DNA of 64,000 bases from Halalkalibacter suaedae (GCF_017939705.1 NZ_JAGKSQ010000002.1:310001-374000); one strand, 5' to 3'; positions 28,811-38,158 are shown, numbered from the stretch's first letter. Translations and numbers: made by a program. The notes: generated by a model from the letters alone, not told the origin.

Positions 28811-29007
28811 GTTCAACCCTCCTTAATAAAAACCGCATATGTACAGTTATTTCTATCTCCCTATTATAGTGATGCCGATTTAAATAATCAATCCTATTCT
28901 ATATATCAACTGAACAAAGGCTCAGTAGCTTAGGGGTTCGCAAACGAATAACCTTGTGATAATATAGGAGTATTGTATAAGAATGTTCGAGCGAAAGGGA
29001 TAGGATA

Positions 29008-30255
29008 ATGGGAATTTTACATATAGAAGATATTATTATAGCTAACCAACGCTTAAAAGATGTTGTCACACATACACCATTACAAAAAAATCAGGTGTTA
29101 TCTGAACGATATGAATGCAATGTGTATTTAAAACGTGAGGATCTTCAAGTTGTTCGTTCGTTTAAAATTAGAGGAGCTTATTATCAAATTTCAAGCTTAA
29201 CAGAAGAAGAGCTTAACAACGGGGTCGTTTGTGCCAGTGCTGGAAACCATGCACAAGGTGTAGCATACTCCTGCCGTGCTCTGCAAATCAAAGGAAAGAT
29301 ATTTATGCCTTCTACAACACCGAGGCAAAAGGTAGACCAGGTTAAATTCTTTGGGAAAGAATTTGTTGAAGTCCATTTAACAGGTGATACGTTTGACGAT
29401 TCCTTTAATGAGGCGATGAAATACAGTAATGAATATAATCTAGCATTCATTCACCCATTTGACCAAGAAAAGATTGTCGCTGGACAAGGCACTGTAGGAA
29501 TGGAGATCATGAATGATATTGATGAAAATATTGATTATTTATTTTCATCTATTGGTGGAGGCGGCTTAATTAGTGGGACGGGCACTTATATAAAAAGCAT
29601 TAGTCCACAAACGAAAGTCATTGGTTGTGAGCCACTAGGAGCTCCAGCAATGAAAGAGTCTCTGAAACAAGGAAAAGTAATAGAGCTTGAGAAAATTGAT
29701 AAATTTGTTGATGGAGCAGCAGTGAAAAAAGTAGGTCAAATTCCTTTCGAGATTTGTCAAACTCTTTTAGATGATGTAGTCCTTGTACCTGAGGGGAAAA
29801 TCTGCACAACTATACTTGAATTATACAATCAAAATGCTATTGTCGCAGAGCCTGCTGGCGCAATGTCCATTTCAGCATTAGATTTTTATAAAGATGAAAT
29901 AAAAGGGAAAAATGTTGTATGTGTCGTCAGTGGTGGAAATAATGATATAGGACGGATGCAAGAAATGAGAGAGCGATCATTAATTTATGAAGGTTTACAA
30001 CATTATTTTATTATTCACTTTCCACAAAGAGCAGGGGCTCTAAGAGAATTTATCCAAGATGTTCTTGGACCTGAAGATGATATTACAAGATTTGAGTATA
30101 CTAAGAAAAATAATCGCTCAAATGGACCTGTTCTTCTTGGGATTGAATTGAAACATAGCCACGATTATGATCAACTAATAGAAAGATTAACGAAAAAAGG
30201 CTTTGCATATCACGCTCTTAATAAGGATGAAAGTCTATTTCAATTACTTATTTGA
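29008..30255 (+). CDS. ilvA: threonine ammonia-lyase
   Basis: Deaminates threonine to 2-oxobutyrate, the entry to isoleucine synthesis. The 415-residue fold-type II PLP protein has the lysine motif SFKIRGAYY near residue 54, SAGNHAQGVAYS near 87, the glycine loop SSIGGGGLISG near 183, and a C-terminal ACT-like regulatory part (from about residue 325). Length fits the Bacillus short form. ATG 29008 follows GAAAGGGATAGG. A weak promoter TTCGCA-17-TAATAT is possible upstream; no T-box was seen. EutB-type hydroxyectoine lyases share this fold, but IlvA motifs and the regulatory domain favour IlvA. Confidence 0.92.
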   Translation: MGILHIEDIIIANQRLKDVVTHTPLQKNQVLSERYECNVYLKREDLQVVRSFKIRGAYYQISSLTEEELNNGVVCASAGNHAQGVAYSCRALQIKGKIFMPSTTPRQKVDQVKFFGKEFVEVHLTGDTFDDSFNEAMKYSNEYNLAFIHPFDQEKIVAGQGTVGMEIMNDIDENIDYLFSSIGGGGLISGTGTYIKSISPQTKVIGCEPLGAPAMKESLKQGKVIELEKIDKFVDGAAVKKVGQIPFEICQTLLDDVVLVPEGKICTTILELYNQNAIVAEPAGAMSISALDFYKDEIKGKNVVCVVSGGNNDIGRMQEMRERSLIYEGLQHYFIIHFPQRAGALREFIQDVLGPEDDITRFEYTKKNNRSNGPVLLGIELKHSHDYDQLIERLTKKGFAYHALNKDESLFQLLI

Positions 30256-30297
30256 ACGATGATATCCAACTGTACTGCCTTAGGAGGACATACATCA

Positions 30298-31203
30298 ATG
30301 AATGATAACAAACAAGGAATTTTATTAGAGAGTGGTACGAATGAATTAGAGGTTATTGTCTTTCAAGTAGGTACTGGAACATTTGGAATTAATGTAATGA
30401 AAGTTCGAGAAATCATCCAAGTATTACCACTTACCGCCGTGCCTAATAGTCATCCTAACATTGAGGGGCTTATCCGCTTGAGGGATGAGGTAATTACAGT
30501 TATAAACTTAGCGAAAGTACTGGAATTTCCACCTTCCGAAAATCCTGCTGAAGATAAGTTGATTATTGCTGAATTAAATAAGCTTAAAGTGGCCTTTCGA
30601 GTTCAAAATGTATCTAGAATTCACCGTATTTCATGGGATCAAATCGAGAAGCCAGATGAGCTTGCACAGAACATTCAAAGCACATCAACTGGTGTGATTA
30701 AGATGGATGATCAAATGGTTTTATTGTTAGATTTTGAAAAAATTGTTGTTGAAATTAACCCAGAAAAGGGAATCACGGTTGATCAAGTTAAACAACTAGG
30801 ACATCGTGAGAGAAGTAATAAAAAGATTATGATTGCGGAAGATTCTGCAGTCCTTAGAAAATTAATCTCTGATACACTAGTTGAGGCTGGCTATGATCAG
30901 ATTAAATTCTTTGATAACGGACTGGCCCTATGGAATCATCTAGATGAGATTAAGGATCATGAGGACCTTACGTCATCTGTTCAACTAATCGTAACCGACC
31001 TAGAAATGCCTAAAATGGATGGACTCCACTTAACGAAAAGAATTAAAGAAAATGATAATTTGAAACAAATCCCTGTTGTTATTTTCTCTTCGTTAATTAC
31101 GGAGGATCTTTTCTATAAAGGGAAAAGCGTAGGAGCCGACGCTCAAATAAGCAAACCTGAAATAGTTAAGCTTATCGAAGTAATCGATTTGCTTGCCTTA
31201 TAA
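30298..31203 (+). CDS. cheV: chemotaxis coupling protein CheV
   Basis: A 301-residue protein with an N-terminal CheW domain (residues about 15-155: VFQVGTGTFGINVMKVREI, IRLRDEVITVINL) and a C-terminal response-regulator receiver (about 178-300). In the receiver, the acidic pair is in AEDSAV, the phosphoacceptor Asp is in VTDLEMPKMDG, and the Lys is in QISKPE. CheV couples receptors to CheA and adjusts adaptation. ATG 30298 follows TTAGGAGGA. It stands apart from other chemotaxis genes and is followed by a very strong terminator. Confidence 0.95.
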   Translation: MNDNKQGILLESGTNELEVIVFQVGTGTFGINVMKVREIIQVLPLTAVPNSHPNIEGLIRLRDEVITVINLAKVLEFPPSENPAEDKLIIAELNKLKVAFRVQNVSRIHRISWDQIEKPDELAQNIQSTSTGVIKMDDQMVLLLDFEKIVVEINPEKGITVDQVKQLGHRERSNKKIMIAEDSAVLRKLISDTLVEAGYDQIKFFDNGLALWNHLDEIKDHEDLTSSVQLIVTDLEMPKMDGLHLTKRIKENDNLKQIPVVIFSSLITEDLFYKGKSVGADAQISKPEIVKLIEVIDLLAL

Positions 31204-31207
31204 TTTG

Positions 31208-31251
31208 AAAAGAAGACCTAGAAAGAATATTCTTTCTAGGTCTTCTTTTCA
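31208..31251 (+). terminator. intrinsic terminator after cheV
   Basis: A perfect long palindrome with AAAAGAAGACCTAGAAAGA arms centred on AATATT, ending in CTTTTC. Confidence 0.9.
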
Positions 31252-31367
31252 TTTAAATGTTAGTTTAATGTATAAAATAATGTATAAACTTTGTTAGATA
31301 TTCTAACAAACACTTATAAAATATAAATTTCTGATAATTCAGATGAATAAAAATACACTCATATTCA

Positions 31368-31396
31368 TTGACCTTATCACTTTTTTTGCGTATGGT
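31368..31396 (+). promoter_or_regulatory. sigma-A promoter for the short YitT-type gene
   Basis: TTGACC at 31368-31373, a 17-bp spacer and TATGGT at 31391-31396, about 24 bp before the ATG. Confidence 0.6.
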
Positions 31397-31419
31397 AGAG
31401 TAAGAGGAGGAGTGGTAAA

Positions 31420-32052
31420 ATGGCTGAAAAGTTAAAATTAGTTAGTTTTGTCCTGACAGGTTTGCTGTTAACGTCGTTTGGTTTAAGAATTTTAGCGACT
31501 CAAGATTTAACATTTGGAGGCACAGCAGGTCTTGCGACGGTTCTAACATTCATTAGTCCGTGGTCGTGGGGTGTGCTGTTCTTTCTGATAAACATACCTT
31601 TCTTTTGGATCTCAATAAAAAAACTAGGAGTTTGGTTCACCGTTTCCAGCTTCATGTCAATTATTGGTATATCTTTAATCCGAGATAGTCTTGATTATGT
31701 CCAAATTCAAACCTTACCTGTTCTGCTAGTTGCGATTATTGCAGGTCTATGTATTGGATTTGGAGTGACATTGGTTCTAAATAACGGATCTTCGCTTGGG
31801 GGAATTCATATTCTTGCCCTCTATGCTGATCAACGTTGGGGATTAAACCGCGGCTTGGTTATTTTTATTAGCGACTTACTCATCATCATCTTGGCCGGTC
31901 TTTTGGCCGGGTGGGGTCAAGCAATTATATCTATATTTGTCATTTTCATTGCTAGTATGATAATAGGCCGATACAAAAAGTCTCCAATTAAAGAAGGTCC
32001 TAGCATAGAAAAACAACCTGCCTATACTCATAAACACTCTCAATCATTATAA
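31420..32052 (+). CDS. short YitT-family membrane protein
   Basis: A 210-residue multi-pass membrane protein with about five to six hydrophobic segments and YitT features such as GGTAGLATVL and NNGSSLGGIHILAL. Classical YitT proteins have about 280 residues with a C-terminal cytosolic DUF2179 domain; this one stops after the membrane part with a short basic tail. Substrate unknown. ATG 31420 follows AGGAGGAGTGG. It is monocistronic between two strong terminators. Confidence 0.8.
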   Translation: MAEKLKLVSFVLTGLLLTSFGLRILATQDLTFGGTAGLATVLTFISPWSWGVLFFLINIPFFWISIKKLGVWFTVSSFMSIIGISLIRDSLDYVQIQTLPVLLVAIIAGLCIGFGVTLVLNNGSSLGGIHILALYADQRWGLNRGLVIFISDLLIIILAGLLAGWGQAIISIFVIFIASMIIGRYKKSPIKEGPSIEKQPAYTHKHSQSL

Positions 32053-32094
32053 AAAAACATCGGTAGGTCACTAATGACTCTACCGATGTTTTTT
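32051..32094. terminator. bidirectional terminator
   Basis: AAAAAACATCGGTAG and CTACCGATGTTTTTT are perfectly paired around a 13-nt loop, with A/T runs on both sides, between convergent genes. Confidence 0.9.
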
Positions 32095-32099
32095 ATCTG

Positions 32100-33266
32100 C
32101 TAAAACCGTTTTGCCCCAAGGTAACGTTTTGACCAATAAGATGAATCTAATGAAGCGTGTGTGACACCGTTAGAGGAGCCAGAATGAATAAATTGGCGAT
32201 CGCCAATATAAATGCCAGCATGGGAAGGGCCGCTACGATATGTAGTGAAAAAAACGATATCGCCTGCCTGTAATGTTGATACCGGTTGACCTTGATTAAA
32301 TAGTTCCTTTGTTGTTCTCGGTAATTTTTTTCCATGTTGATTAAATACATATTGAATAAATCCACTACAATCAAAGCCGGCAGGGGTTGTTCCACCCCAG
32401 ACATATGGAGTTCCTTTTAAGGAAGAAGCTGTTGTAATTAGGTTAGAAGAATGTGTCGAAACGCTTTTTTCAACTGGTTCTTGTTGTTGTTCGGTCGTTT
32501 CTGCAATTGCTACTTCTGCTGCTTGTGTCTCATCAGTCTTTTGAATGTCAACAGTTGCGGAAGCAGTTATCTCAGGTGTCGGAGGACTATAATCAATAAT
32601 TTCTTCTGTATTCTCAAACATCTTTTTCGTCTCCGGTCCAATAATTCCGTCAACCGCTAAATTATGGACACGTTGAAACTCTTTTACAGCTGACATCGTT
32701 TTCGAACCGAATATTCCATCTACACCATCGTAATAGCCATGGTCTTCAAGTACCTCTTGAAATTTCTTTATTTGTGAGCCTTGATCACCAATTTTATATA
32801 ATTGAATTGACTCTCCTTTTAGTACAGAGGTGTCTTCTTTAGCAATTAACACCTCTTCAGGATTGTTCTCCTGTATTTGTATGGAAGACATTAGCATCGT
32901 GTTATTTACATTAACAGAAACATCACTCGAATGAATCAAATGACCAAGGGTTTGAGGTCCTGAAATGCCATCGATTGTTAGTTTGTGATTTTTTTGAAAT
33001 GAAGTAACCGCTTGCTTTGTTAATAATCCGTATACACCATCGTGGACCCCTCTGTAATAATCAAAAGCTTTTAAATAGCTCTGAACCTCAAATACAGAAT
33101 CACCGACTGATCCGAAGCTAAGTTTTTGGTTATACTGAGACTTTTTTGGGGAAGGGGTTATAGGAGTTGAAGTCATTTCTGCTTTGCTAATCTCAAATGG
33201 TAGTGATAATGCCGACCCAAACATGGCAGTTGACAATAGCAGTGTTCCTTTGGCCTTTGCATTCAC
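32100..33266 (-). CDS. secreted NlpC/P60 peptidoglycan endopeptidase with two PG-binding domains
   Basis: A 388-residue exported cell-wall hydrolase. Signal peptide at residues about 1-29; two PG_binding_1 repeats (about 48-108, ending GISGPQTLG, and 155-215, ending GIIGPETKK); a Thr/Gln/Glu-rich linker; then NlpC/P60 at about 275-388. The catalytic Cys is in GFDCSGFIQYVF and the catalytic His in SHAGIYIGDRQF. It should cut D-Glu-diaminopimelate bonds, as LytE/LytF/CwlS do, but those have LysM rather than PG_binding_1 anchors. GTG 33266 follows GGAGGGA. Confidence 0.9.
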   Translation of the reverse strand: MNAKAKGTLLLSTAMFGSALSLPFEISKAEMTSTPITPSPKKSQYNQKLSFGSVGDSVFEVQSYLKAFDYYRGVHDGVYGLLTKQAVTSFQKNHKLTIDGISGPQTLGHLIHSSDVSVNVNNTMLMSSIQIQENNPEEVLIAKEDTSVLKGESIQLYKIGDQGSQIKKFQEVLEDHGYYDGVDGIFGSKTMSAVKEFQRVHNLAVDGIIGPETKKMFENTEEIIDYSPPTPEITASATVDIQKTDETQAAEVAIAETTEQQQEPVEKSVSTHSSNLITTASSLKGTPYVWGGTTPAGFDCSGFIQYVFNQHGKKLPRTTKELFNQGQPVSTLQAGDIVFFTTYRSGPSHAGIYIGDRQFIHSGSSNGVTHASLDSSYWSKRYLGAKRF

Positions 33267-33414
33267 AATTGATCCCTCCAGTGTTTAGATCATGATGGTT
33301 GGTCATTTATCACTTAGTTTATGATGGGTGAGAAGGGCTAGAACCGTTGTAATCATTTTGAAATGAAAATAGACATGTTATACTACTAGTACATACATAA
33401 GAAGGGGTGGAACT

Positions 33415-33939
33415 ATGCGTCTACAAAATAAGAAAATTATTGCACTTGTTGATCATGATTTTGAAGATTTAGAGCTTTGGTACCCAGTAATGCGACTCCA
33501 AGAAGAAGGAGCAACTGTTCATTTAGTAGGAGATGAGAAGGGAAAGAAGTATATTGGAAAATATGGTGTTCCCGCTACATCTGATTTCGCATTTTCTGGT
33601 ATCTCGAGTTCAGACTATGATGGAATCTTAGTTCCAGGGGGATGGGCTCCAGATAAATTGAGAAGATACCCAGAAGTCTTAACTTTCGTAAAAGAGATGG
33701 ATAAAGCCCAAAAACCAATTGGACAAATCTGTCACGCTGGTTGGGTTCTCATTTCAGCGAAAATATTAGAAGGAAGAACAGTTACTAGTACGCCGGGGAT
33801 TCGCGATGATATGGAAAATGCAGGGGCAACCTGGTTAGACGAAGCTGTTGTCGTTGATGGGCATATTATCTCAAGTCGCCGTCCGCCAGATCTTCCCCCA
33901 TATGCAAAAGCTTTTGCGGACGCAATTGCGGGAGAATAA
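33415..33939 (+). CDS. DJ-1/PfpI-family protein
   Basis: A 174-residue class I glutamine-amidotransferase-like protein. The nucleophile elbow GQICHAGW holds the conserved Cys near residue 104, with an upstream Glu in FEDLELWYP near residue 17 and GGWAPD. The family includes general stress proteins and proposed deglycases such as YraA and YfkM of Bacillus; the exact substrate is uncertain. ATG 33415 follows GAAGGGGTGG. It ends 3 bp before rnz and may be cotranscribed with it. Confidence 0.88.
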   Translation: MRLQNKKIIALVDHDFEDLELWYPVMRLQEEGATVHLVGDEKGKKYIGKYGVPATSDFAFSGISSSDYDGILVPGGWAPDKLRRYPEVLTFVKEMDKAQKPIGQICHAGWVLISAKILEGRTVTSTPGIRDDMENAGATWLDEAVVVDGHIISSRRPPDLPPYAKAFADAIAGE

Positions 33940-33942
33940 GGA

Positions 33943-34854
33943 ATGGAATGTCATTTTCTAGGTACAGGATCCGGTATCCCGTCTAAATCACGTAATGTGA
34001 GTGCGTTGGTTGTTCGTTTTCTACAGCAAAAAGTCCAGTGGCTTTTTGATTGTGGAGAAGCAACTCAACATCAGATTCTATCGACACCCGTCACCTTGTC
34101 GAGAATAAATCGCATTTTTATTAGTCATTTGCATGGTGATCATATTTTTGGGCTACCAGGATTGCTTTGCTCTAGATCTGCCCAAGGTGCAGTCTCGGAA
34201 TTAACCATATACGGTCCAAGCGGTTTGCAGGAATACATTGAAACATCATTATCATTGTCACAATCTTATTTAGGCTATTCGATCACCTACGTCATTGTAG
34301 AAGAAGGAGTTGTCTATTCGGATGATTCAGTAACGGTTGAAGCTCTTTCTCTAGATCATGTGATGCCAAGCTTTGCTTATAAAATAACGGAATGTGATAA
34401 GCCAGGAACCTTGCAGGTGGACAAACTTAAAGAACTTGGTATTGAACCAGGACCGATCTATCAAAAAATAAAAAATGGTGAAGCAGTTACATTATCAAAT
34501 GGTCTCGTAATCGAGAGTTCAGAATTTCTGAGTGAGCCGATCAAAGGGCGTTCGATTGTTATTGCAGGAGATACGCGAGTGATAACTAAAATGGCTGCTT
34601 TCTCCTCAGGCGTCGATTTACTCATTCATGAAGGCACATTTTCAAGTGATAAAGCTGAACATGCTGAGAAATTTGGACATTCAACGATTTTGGAAGTAGC
34701 GAATCTGGCAAAGGAAGCAAAAGTGAAAAAGCTAATTTTGACTCATATTAGTTCTCGTTATGTAGACAAGGAAGAAGAATTGTTATTGGAAGCAACGTCT
34801 GTTTTTGAACAATCGATCATTGCTCATGATTATATGATTTATCGATTTGAATGA
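33943..34854 (+). CDS. rnz: ribonuclease Z
   Basis: tRNA 3'-end endonuclease with the metallo-beta-lactamase fold, 303 residues. Signature SHLHGDHIFGLPGLL near residues 62-76 provides the zinc ligands, with further ligands in SLDHVMPSFAYK, AGDTR and THISSRY. N-terminal FLGTGSGIPSKSRN is typical. Processing of CCA-less tRNA ends fits with the presence of cca in the same window. Start ATG 33943 follows a weak AATAAGGA site and is probably coupled to the PfpI gene. Confidence 0.95.
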   Translation: MECHFLGTGSGIPSKSRNVSALVVRFLQQKVQWLFDCGEATQHQILSTPVTLSRINRIFISHLHGDHIFGLPGLLCSRSAQGAVSELTIYGPSGLQEYIETSLSLSQSYLGYSITYVIVEEGVVYSDDSVTVEALSLDHVMPSFAYKITECDKPGTLQVDKLKELGIEPGPIYQKIKNGEAVTLSNGLVIESSEFLSEPIKGRSIVIAGDTRVITKMAAFSSGVDLLIHEGTFSSDKAEHAEKFGHSTILEVANLAKEAKVKKLILTHISSRYVDKEEELLLEATSVFEQSIIAHDYMIYRFE

Positions 34855-34912
34855 ATACATTAACAGATTATGCACAAATTAAGATCAGTCCATTATTAGG
34901 AGGGTGATCTTA

Positions 34913-35179
34913 ATGACAGAAAGAAGCCATTTAAAGCAATTCTTAGAAAAAGTTGATATGACGATGGAACAAGCTGAAGCCATTTTTGATGAGTCACAAA
35001 AGATAGAGAGTGTTGATGAGCAAGAGTACATACAAACTCAAACTCAATTAGAAGAACTGCACGGAGAGTTAGAAGGATTAATTCGTGCGGCAACTCCAGA
35101 ACAGCGCGAGGAATTGAATCGTACTCAGCAGCAAATTAGACAGTTGCAAAATCATATGATCTTAAAAAAGGAATATTAA
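34913..35179 (+). CDS. small helical protein, possibly DUF2524/YtzC-type
   Basis: An 88-residue, charged, fully helical protein with heptad-like Leu/Gln spacing, suggesting a coiled-coil bundle. The C-terminal stretch TPEQREELNRTQQQIRQLQ resembles DUF2524 (YtzC) proteins of Bacillus as I remember them. Function unknown. ATG 34913 follows GGAGGGTGA; an in-frame start at 34904 would overlap that site. A clear terminator follows. Confidence 0.55.
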   Translation: MTERSHLKQFLEKVDMTMEQAEAIFDESQKIESVDEQEYIQTQTQLEELHGELEGLIRAATPEQREELNRTQQQIRQLQNHMILKKEY

Positions 35180-35205
35180 TATGTTAACCTTATCTTAACA
35201 AACGT

Positions 35206-35240
35206 AAGCCGAGTACAAAACGCTCGGCTTTTTGTTTTTT
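35206..35240 (+). terminator. intrinsic terminator
   Basis: AAGCCGAG and CTCGGCTT arms with a 9-nt loop, followed by TTTGTTTTTT. Confidence 0.88.
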
Positions 35241-35275
35241 TTCTGCTACAATTGAGCTTGAAAGAGGGATAGGTT

Positions 35276-35593
35276 ATGATTGAAATAACAAATGATGAAT
35301 TACATAAGAAACTTGAGAGCAGGGAACCACTAACAATTATTTTTATTTATACACCTTTATGTGGTACGTGTAAGTTAGCTGAGAAAATGATTCGTATTGT
35401 GGAAGAGATGTTACCTACGTTACCAATATACTCGCTAAACGTGAACCATGCTGCAGGCTTTGCTCAAACATGGAAGGTGAAAAGCGTTCCCGCCTTATAT
35501 GTATTTCAAAAGGGGTTTGGGACCAAACAAATTTACGCATTCCATTCAATTATGAATGTTCATCAATTATTAAAACCTTATACTATAAATTGA
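35276..35593 (+). CDS. thioredoxin-family protein
   Basis: A 105-residue thioredoxin-like protein with the active-site CGTC near residues 30-33 (YTPLCGTCKLAEKM) and the cis-Pro in KSVPALYVF near residue 68. It lacks the WCGPC of TrxA and resembles YusE-type accessory thioredoxins. It lies 16 bp before brxA, so it may help reduce bacilliredoxin or bacillithiol disulfides; this is inferred from context. No signal peptide. Confidence 0.85.
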   Translation: MIEITNDELHKKLESREPLTIIFIYTPLCGTCKLAEKMIRIVEEMLPTLPIYSLNVNHAAGFAQTWKVKSVPALYVFQKGFGTKQIYAFHSIMNVHQLLKPYTIN

Positions 35594-35609
35594 AGGGAGA
35601 AATTTATTT

Positions 35610-36053
35610 ATGTCAATGGCTTATGAAGAATATATGAAGCAAGTTGTTTTACCAATGCGGGCTGAGTTAACAGAGAATGGATTTAAGGAATTAGTAACTG
35701 CCGAAGAGGTAGACCAGTATATGGAACAAACAGAAGGGACTACATTAGTTGTTATTAATTCTGTTTGTGGCTGTGCTGCCGGATTAGCACGTCCATCCGC
35801 TGTGACATCACTCATGCATGATCATACACCAGATCATCTCGTAACAGTGTTTGCTGGCCAAGACAAGGAAGCGACAGCACGTATGAGACAGTTTATCGGG
35901 GATGTACCGCCATCATCACCATCAATGGCTTTATTTAAGGAGAAAGAATTGGTTCATTTCATTCCTCGTGAGGAAATTGAAGGAGCTTCACCCGAAGCTA
36001 TTATCAGAAACTTGGCACTTGCTTACAATTCATTTTGTTCAGAGTCAAAATAA
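35610..36053 (+). CDS. brxA: bacilliredoxin BrxA
   Basis: De-bacillithiolates proteins using the CGC active site in NSVCGCAAGLARP (Cys near residues 53 and 55 of 147). The N-terminus MSMAYEEYMKQVVLPMR matches BrxA (YphP) rather than BrxB (YqiW), and VTVFAGQDKEATARMR is the family signature. It complements bshA and bshB1 at the start of this window: bacillithiol is made by those and used here. Likely cotranscribed with the preceding thioredoxin-like gene. Confidence 0.94.
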   Translation: MSMAYEEYMKQVVLPMRAELTENGFKELVTAEEVDQYMEQTEGTTLVVINSVCGCAAGLARPSAVTSLMHDHTPDHLVTVFAGQDKEATARMRQFIGDVPPSSPSMALFKEKELVHFIPREEIEGASPEAIIRNLALAYNSFCSESK

Positions 36054-36060
36054 TGTGAAG

Positions 36061-36104
36061 AAAGGTGACTTTTTGCAGGATCTGCATAAAAGTCACCTTT
36101 TTTA
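36061..36104. terminator. terminator between brxA and a convergent gene
   Basis: AAAGGTGACTTTTTGCA pairs with TGCATAAAAGTCACCTTT (one bulge), followed by a T-run. Confidence 0.85.
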
Positions 36105-36115
36105 TTATGTGCTAG

Positions 36116-36838
36116 TTATGGACGTACACCATAAAATATAACCGGGGCCATAGTCTGTGTATTTGGATAGCCACCTTGTTTGTAGATTTCAACCACATGT
36201 TCTCTATTATAAGGAACGCGATTTAAGTGTAATCTATGTCTACCTTCCTCAATTTCGGCTATTAAATAAGATGCTAGTGGATGACCATCAAATGGCAGAC
36301 CGACACTTCCGACATTTACGATGTTCTTTCCATGCATTGAACGAATATACGGGTGATGAATGTGACCGTATACATATAAATCGGCATCGTCTCTCTGCAT
36401 TAATGTGTTTTCGATTTTCTCTGTTTCGTCTGGTAATACAACATCAAATAAACTGTCTGGTGTCGCGTGAAAAGCATGAACAATCGTATCTAGACCATCA
36501 TCTAACACTAATTCTGTTGGTAGGTTCTTTAAGTATTCAAGATCCGCTTGATTTAAACGTTGTAGTGTCCAATCGCGTTCTTGCCTCATAATACTTAATG
36601 ACTTATCAGGAACTTCGCCTTCTTCAATACCTCTGACAAGCCATTCGTCTGCATTACCCTTAATTACTTGAGCATTTAGTGATTGGACGGTTTCTAGAAC
36701 CCGCTTAGGTTCAGGTCCACGGTAACAAAGGTCACCTAATATACATATCTTATCAACACGTTGTAACCTGATGTCTTGTAAAACAGCATCAAGTGCTGTA
36801 GCGTTTCCATGAATATCAGATAAAAAAGCAATTCTCAC
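36116..36838 (-). CDS. metallophosphoesterase, calcineurin-like
   Basis: A 240-residue enzyme with the full binuclear-metal signature: DxH in LSDIHGN (residues about 6-12), GDxxxRG in LGDLCYRGP, GNAD in KGNADEW, a metal His in VHAFHATP, and GHIHHP near residue 175. Relatives include phosphodiesterases and diadenosine-type phosphatases; the substrate is not clear. GTG 36838 follows GGGAGG at 8 nt; the longer frame from 36877 reads through that site and is rejected. Confidence 0.88.
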   Translation of the reverse strand: MRIAFLSDIHGNATALDAVLQDIRLQRVDKICILGDLCYRGPEPKRVLETVQSLNAQVIKGNADEWLVRGIEEGEVPDKSLSIMRQERDWTLQRLNQADLEYLKNLPTELVLDDGLDTIVHAFHATPDSLFDVVLPDETEKIENTLMQRDDADLYVYGHIHHPYIRSMHGKNIVNVGSVGLPFDGHPLASYLIAEIEEGRHRLHLNRVPYNREHVVEIYKQGGYPNTQTMAPVIFYGVRP

Positions 36839-37011
36839 TAGAAAAACCTCCCTTTTTCTTTTTATTATAACAGACAAGCATCAATTTACAGTATTTCATT
36901 TCCGTTAAATTGATAATTAAAACATGATAATCAACAAAAGCTGATCACTGGCATGACATTAGCTCGTATGATAAAGTTAAAAACAAATGAAAAATACAGG
37001 AGGTTTCTTAT

Positions 37012-38157
37012 ATGTTTATCAAAACAATTGAACCAACCCCAAGTCCTAATACGATGAAATTAATTTTAAGTGAAAGTTTAGGGGATAGTTCACGACATAC
37101 GTACACCGCAAAAAATAAACAAGAGGCACCATCATACATACAACAATTGTTTGACATAGAAGGAGTAAAGGGAGTGTATCATGTAGCTGACTTTATTGCG
37201 ATTGACCGTCATCCGAAGGTAGATTGGAAGCAAATTCTTCCCCAAGTTCGTACTGTGTTTGGTGAAGACTCAGAAGGATCTTTAAATAATGAAGATGCTG
37301 TTAATGAACATTATGGTGAAGTGAGTGTATTTATTCAGACATTTAAAGGGATTCCAATGCAAATTAAATTAACGGATGGCGAACAAGAGAAGCGAGAAGG
37401 TCTCCCAGCACGTTTTGTTGATGCGGTAACTAAGGCTCAAAGCCCTGATGATAATGTTGTCTTAGAACGTAAATGGGTTGAAAAAGGAGTGCGTTATGGT
37501 GACTTCGAACAAATTGCAAAAGAAGTTGCAGATGAATTATTAGCAGCTTATTCAGATGAACGCTTACATGCTCTAATTGCATTAGCACAAGGTAATCCAT
37601 CTGAGGTTCAAGAGGCACAAGCGGACCGTTTTATTGAGGTTACTTTAGACATGCTTGATGATGAGGATTGGAGAAAACGATATGCGGCCCTTGAAAGAAT
37701 GGATCCTAAGGAGAAGGATATTCCAGTATTAGAGAAAGCTCTTTCTGATGAGAAAGCATCGATTCGAAGATTAGCAACTGTTTACTTTGGTATGATTGAA
37801 ACAGAAGCCGTTCTCCCTTATTTATATAAAGCCCTTCAAGACAGTTCTGTTACAGTTAGACGAACAGCTGGTGACTGTCTCTCGGATTTAGGAAATCCAG
37901 ATGCAATACCAGCAATGATTGAGGCACTAAAGGATAAGAATAAGCTCGTGCGTTGGAGAGCAGCAATGTTTTTGTATGAAGAGGGAGATGAAACAGCTAT
38001 TCCAGCCCTGAAAGAAGCAGAATCTGATAATGAATTTGAAGTTGCTCTCCAAGTGAAAATGGCACTTGAACGAATCGAGGGCGGAGAAGCTGCGAAAGGT
38101 TCTGTTTGGAAGCAAATGACTGAGGCGAGAAAAAATAAAAGTGAAGGGGAAGCTTAA
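37012..38157 (+). CDS. cvfC: CvfC/YpgR: Nfu N-terminal domain fused to HEAT repeats
   Basis: A 381-residue protein matching conserved virulence factor C of Staphylococcus and YpgR of Bacillus. Residues 1-85 form an Nfu/NifU N-terminal domain (TPSPNTMKLIL, GVKGVYHVADFIAIDR) without the Cys-containing Nfu C-domain. A middle helical part follows, then HEAT/PBS-lyase-type repeats (about 215-355) such as DSSVTVRRTAGDCLSDLGNP. An Fe-S or protein-quality role has been suggested but is unproven. ATG 37012 follows CAGGAGG. A 71-residue gene follows one base after its stop. Confidence 0.88.
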   Translation: MFIKTIEPTPSPNTMKLILSESLGDSSRHTYTAKNKQEAPSYIQQLFDIEGVKGVYHVADFIAIDRHPKVDWKQILPQVRTVFGEDSEGSLNNEDAVNEHYGEVSVFIQTFKGIPMQIKLTDGEQEKREGLPARFVDAVTKAQSPDDNVVLERKWVEKGVRYGDFEQIAKEVADELLAAYSDERLHALIALAQGNPSEVQEAQADRFIEVTLDMLDDEDWRKRYAALERMDPKEKDIPVLEKALSDEKASIRRLATVYFGMIETEAVLPYLYKALQDSSVTVRRTAGDCLSDLGNPDAIPAMIEALKDKNKLVRWRAAMFLYEEGDETAIPALKEAESDNEFEVALQVKMALERIEGGEAAKGSVWKQMTEARKNKSEGEA

Positions 38158-38158
38158 G

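Noticed and set aside
29008-30255. EutB-type hydroxyectoine lyase
   Set aside because: It shares the PLP fold with IlvA, but the regulatory C-terminal domain, gene position and distance from the doeA cluster fit threonine ammonia-lyase.
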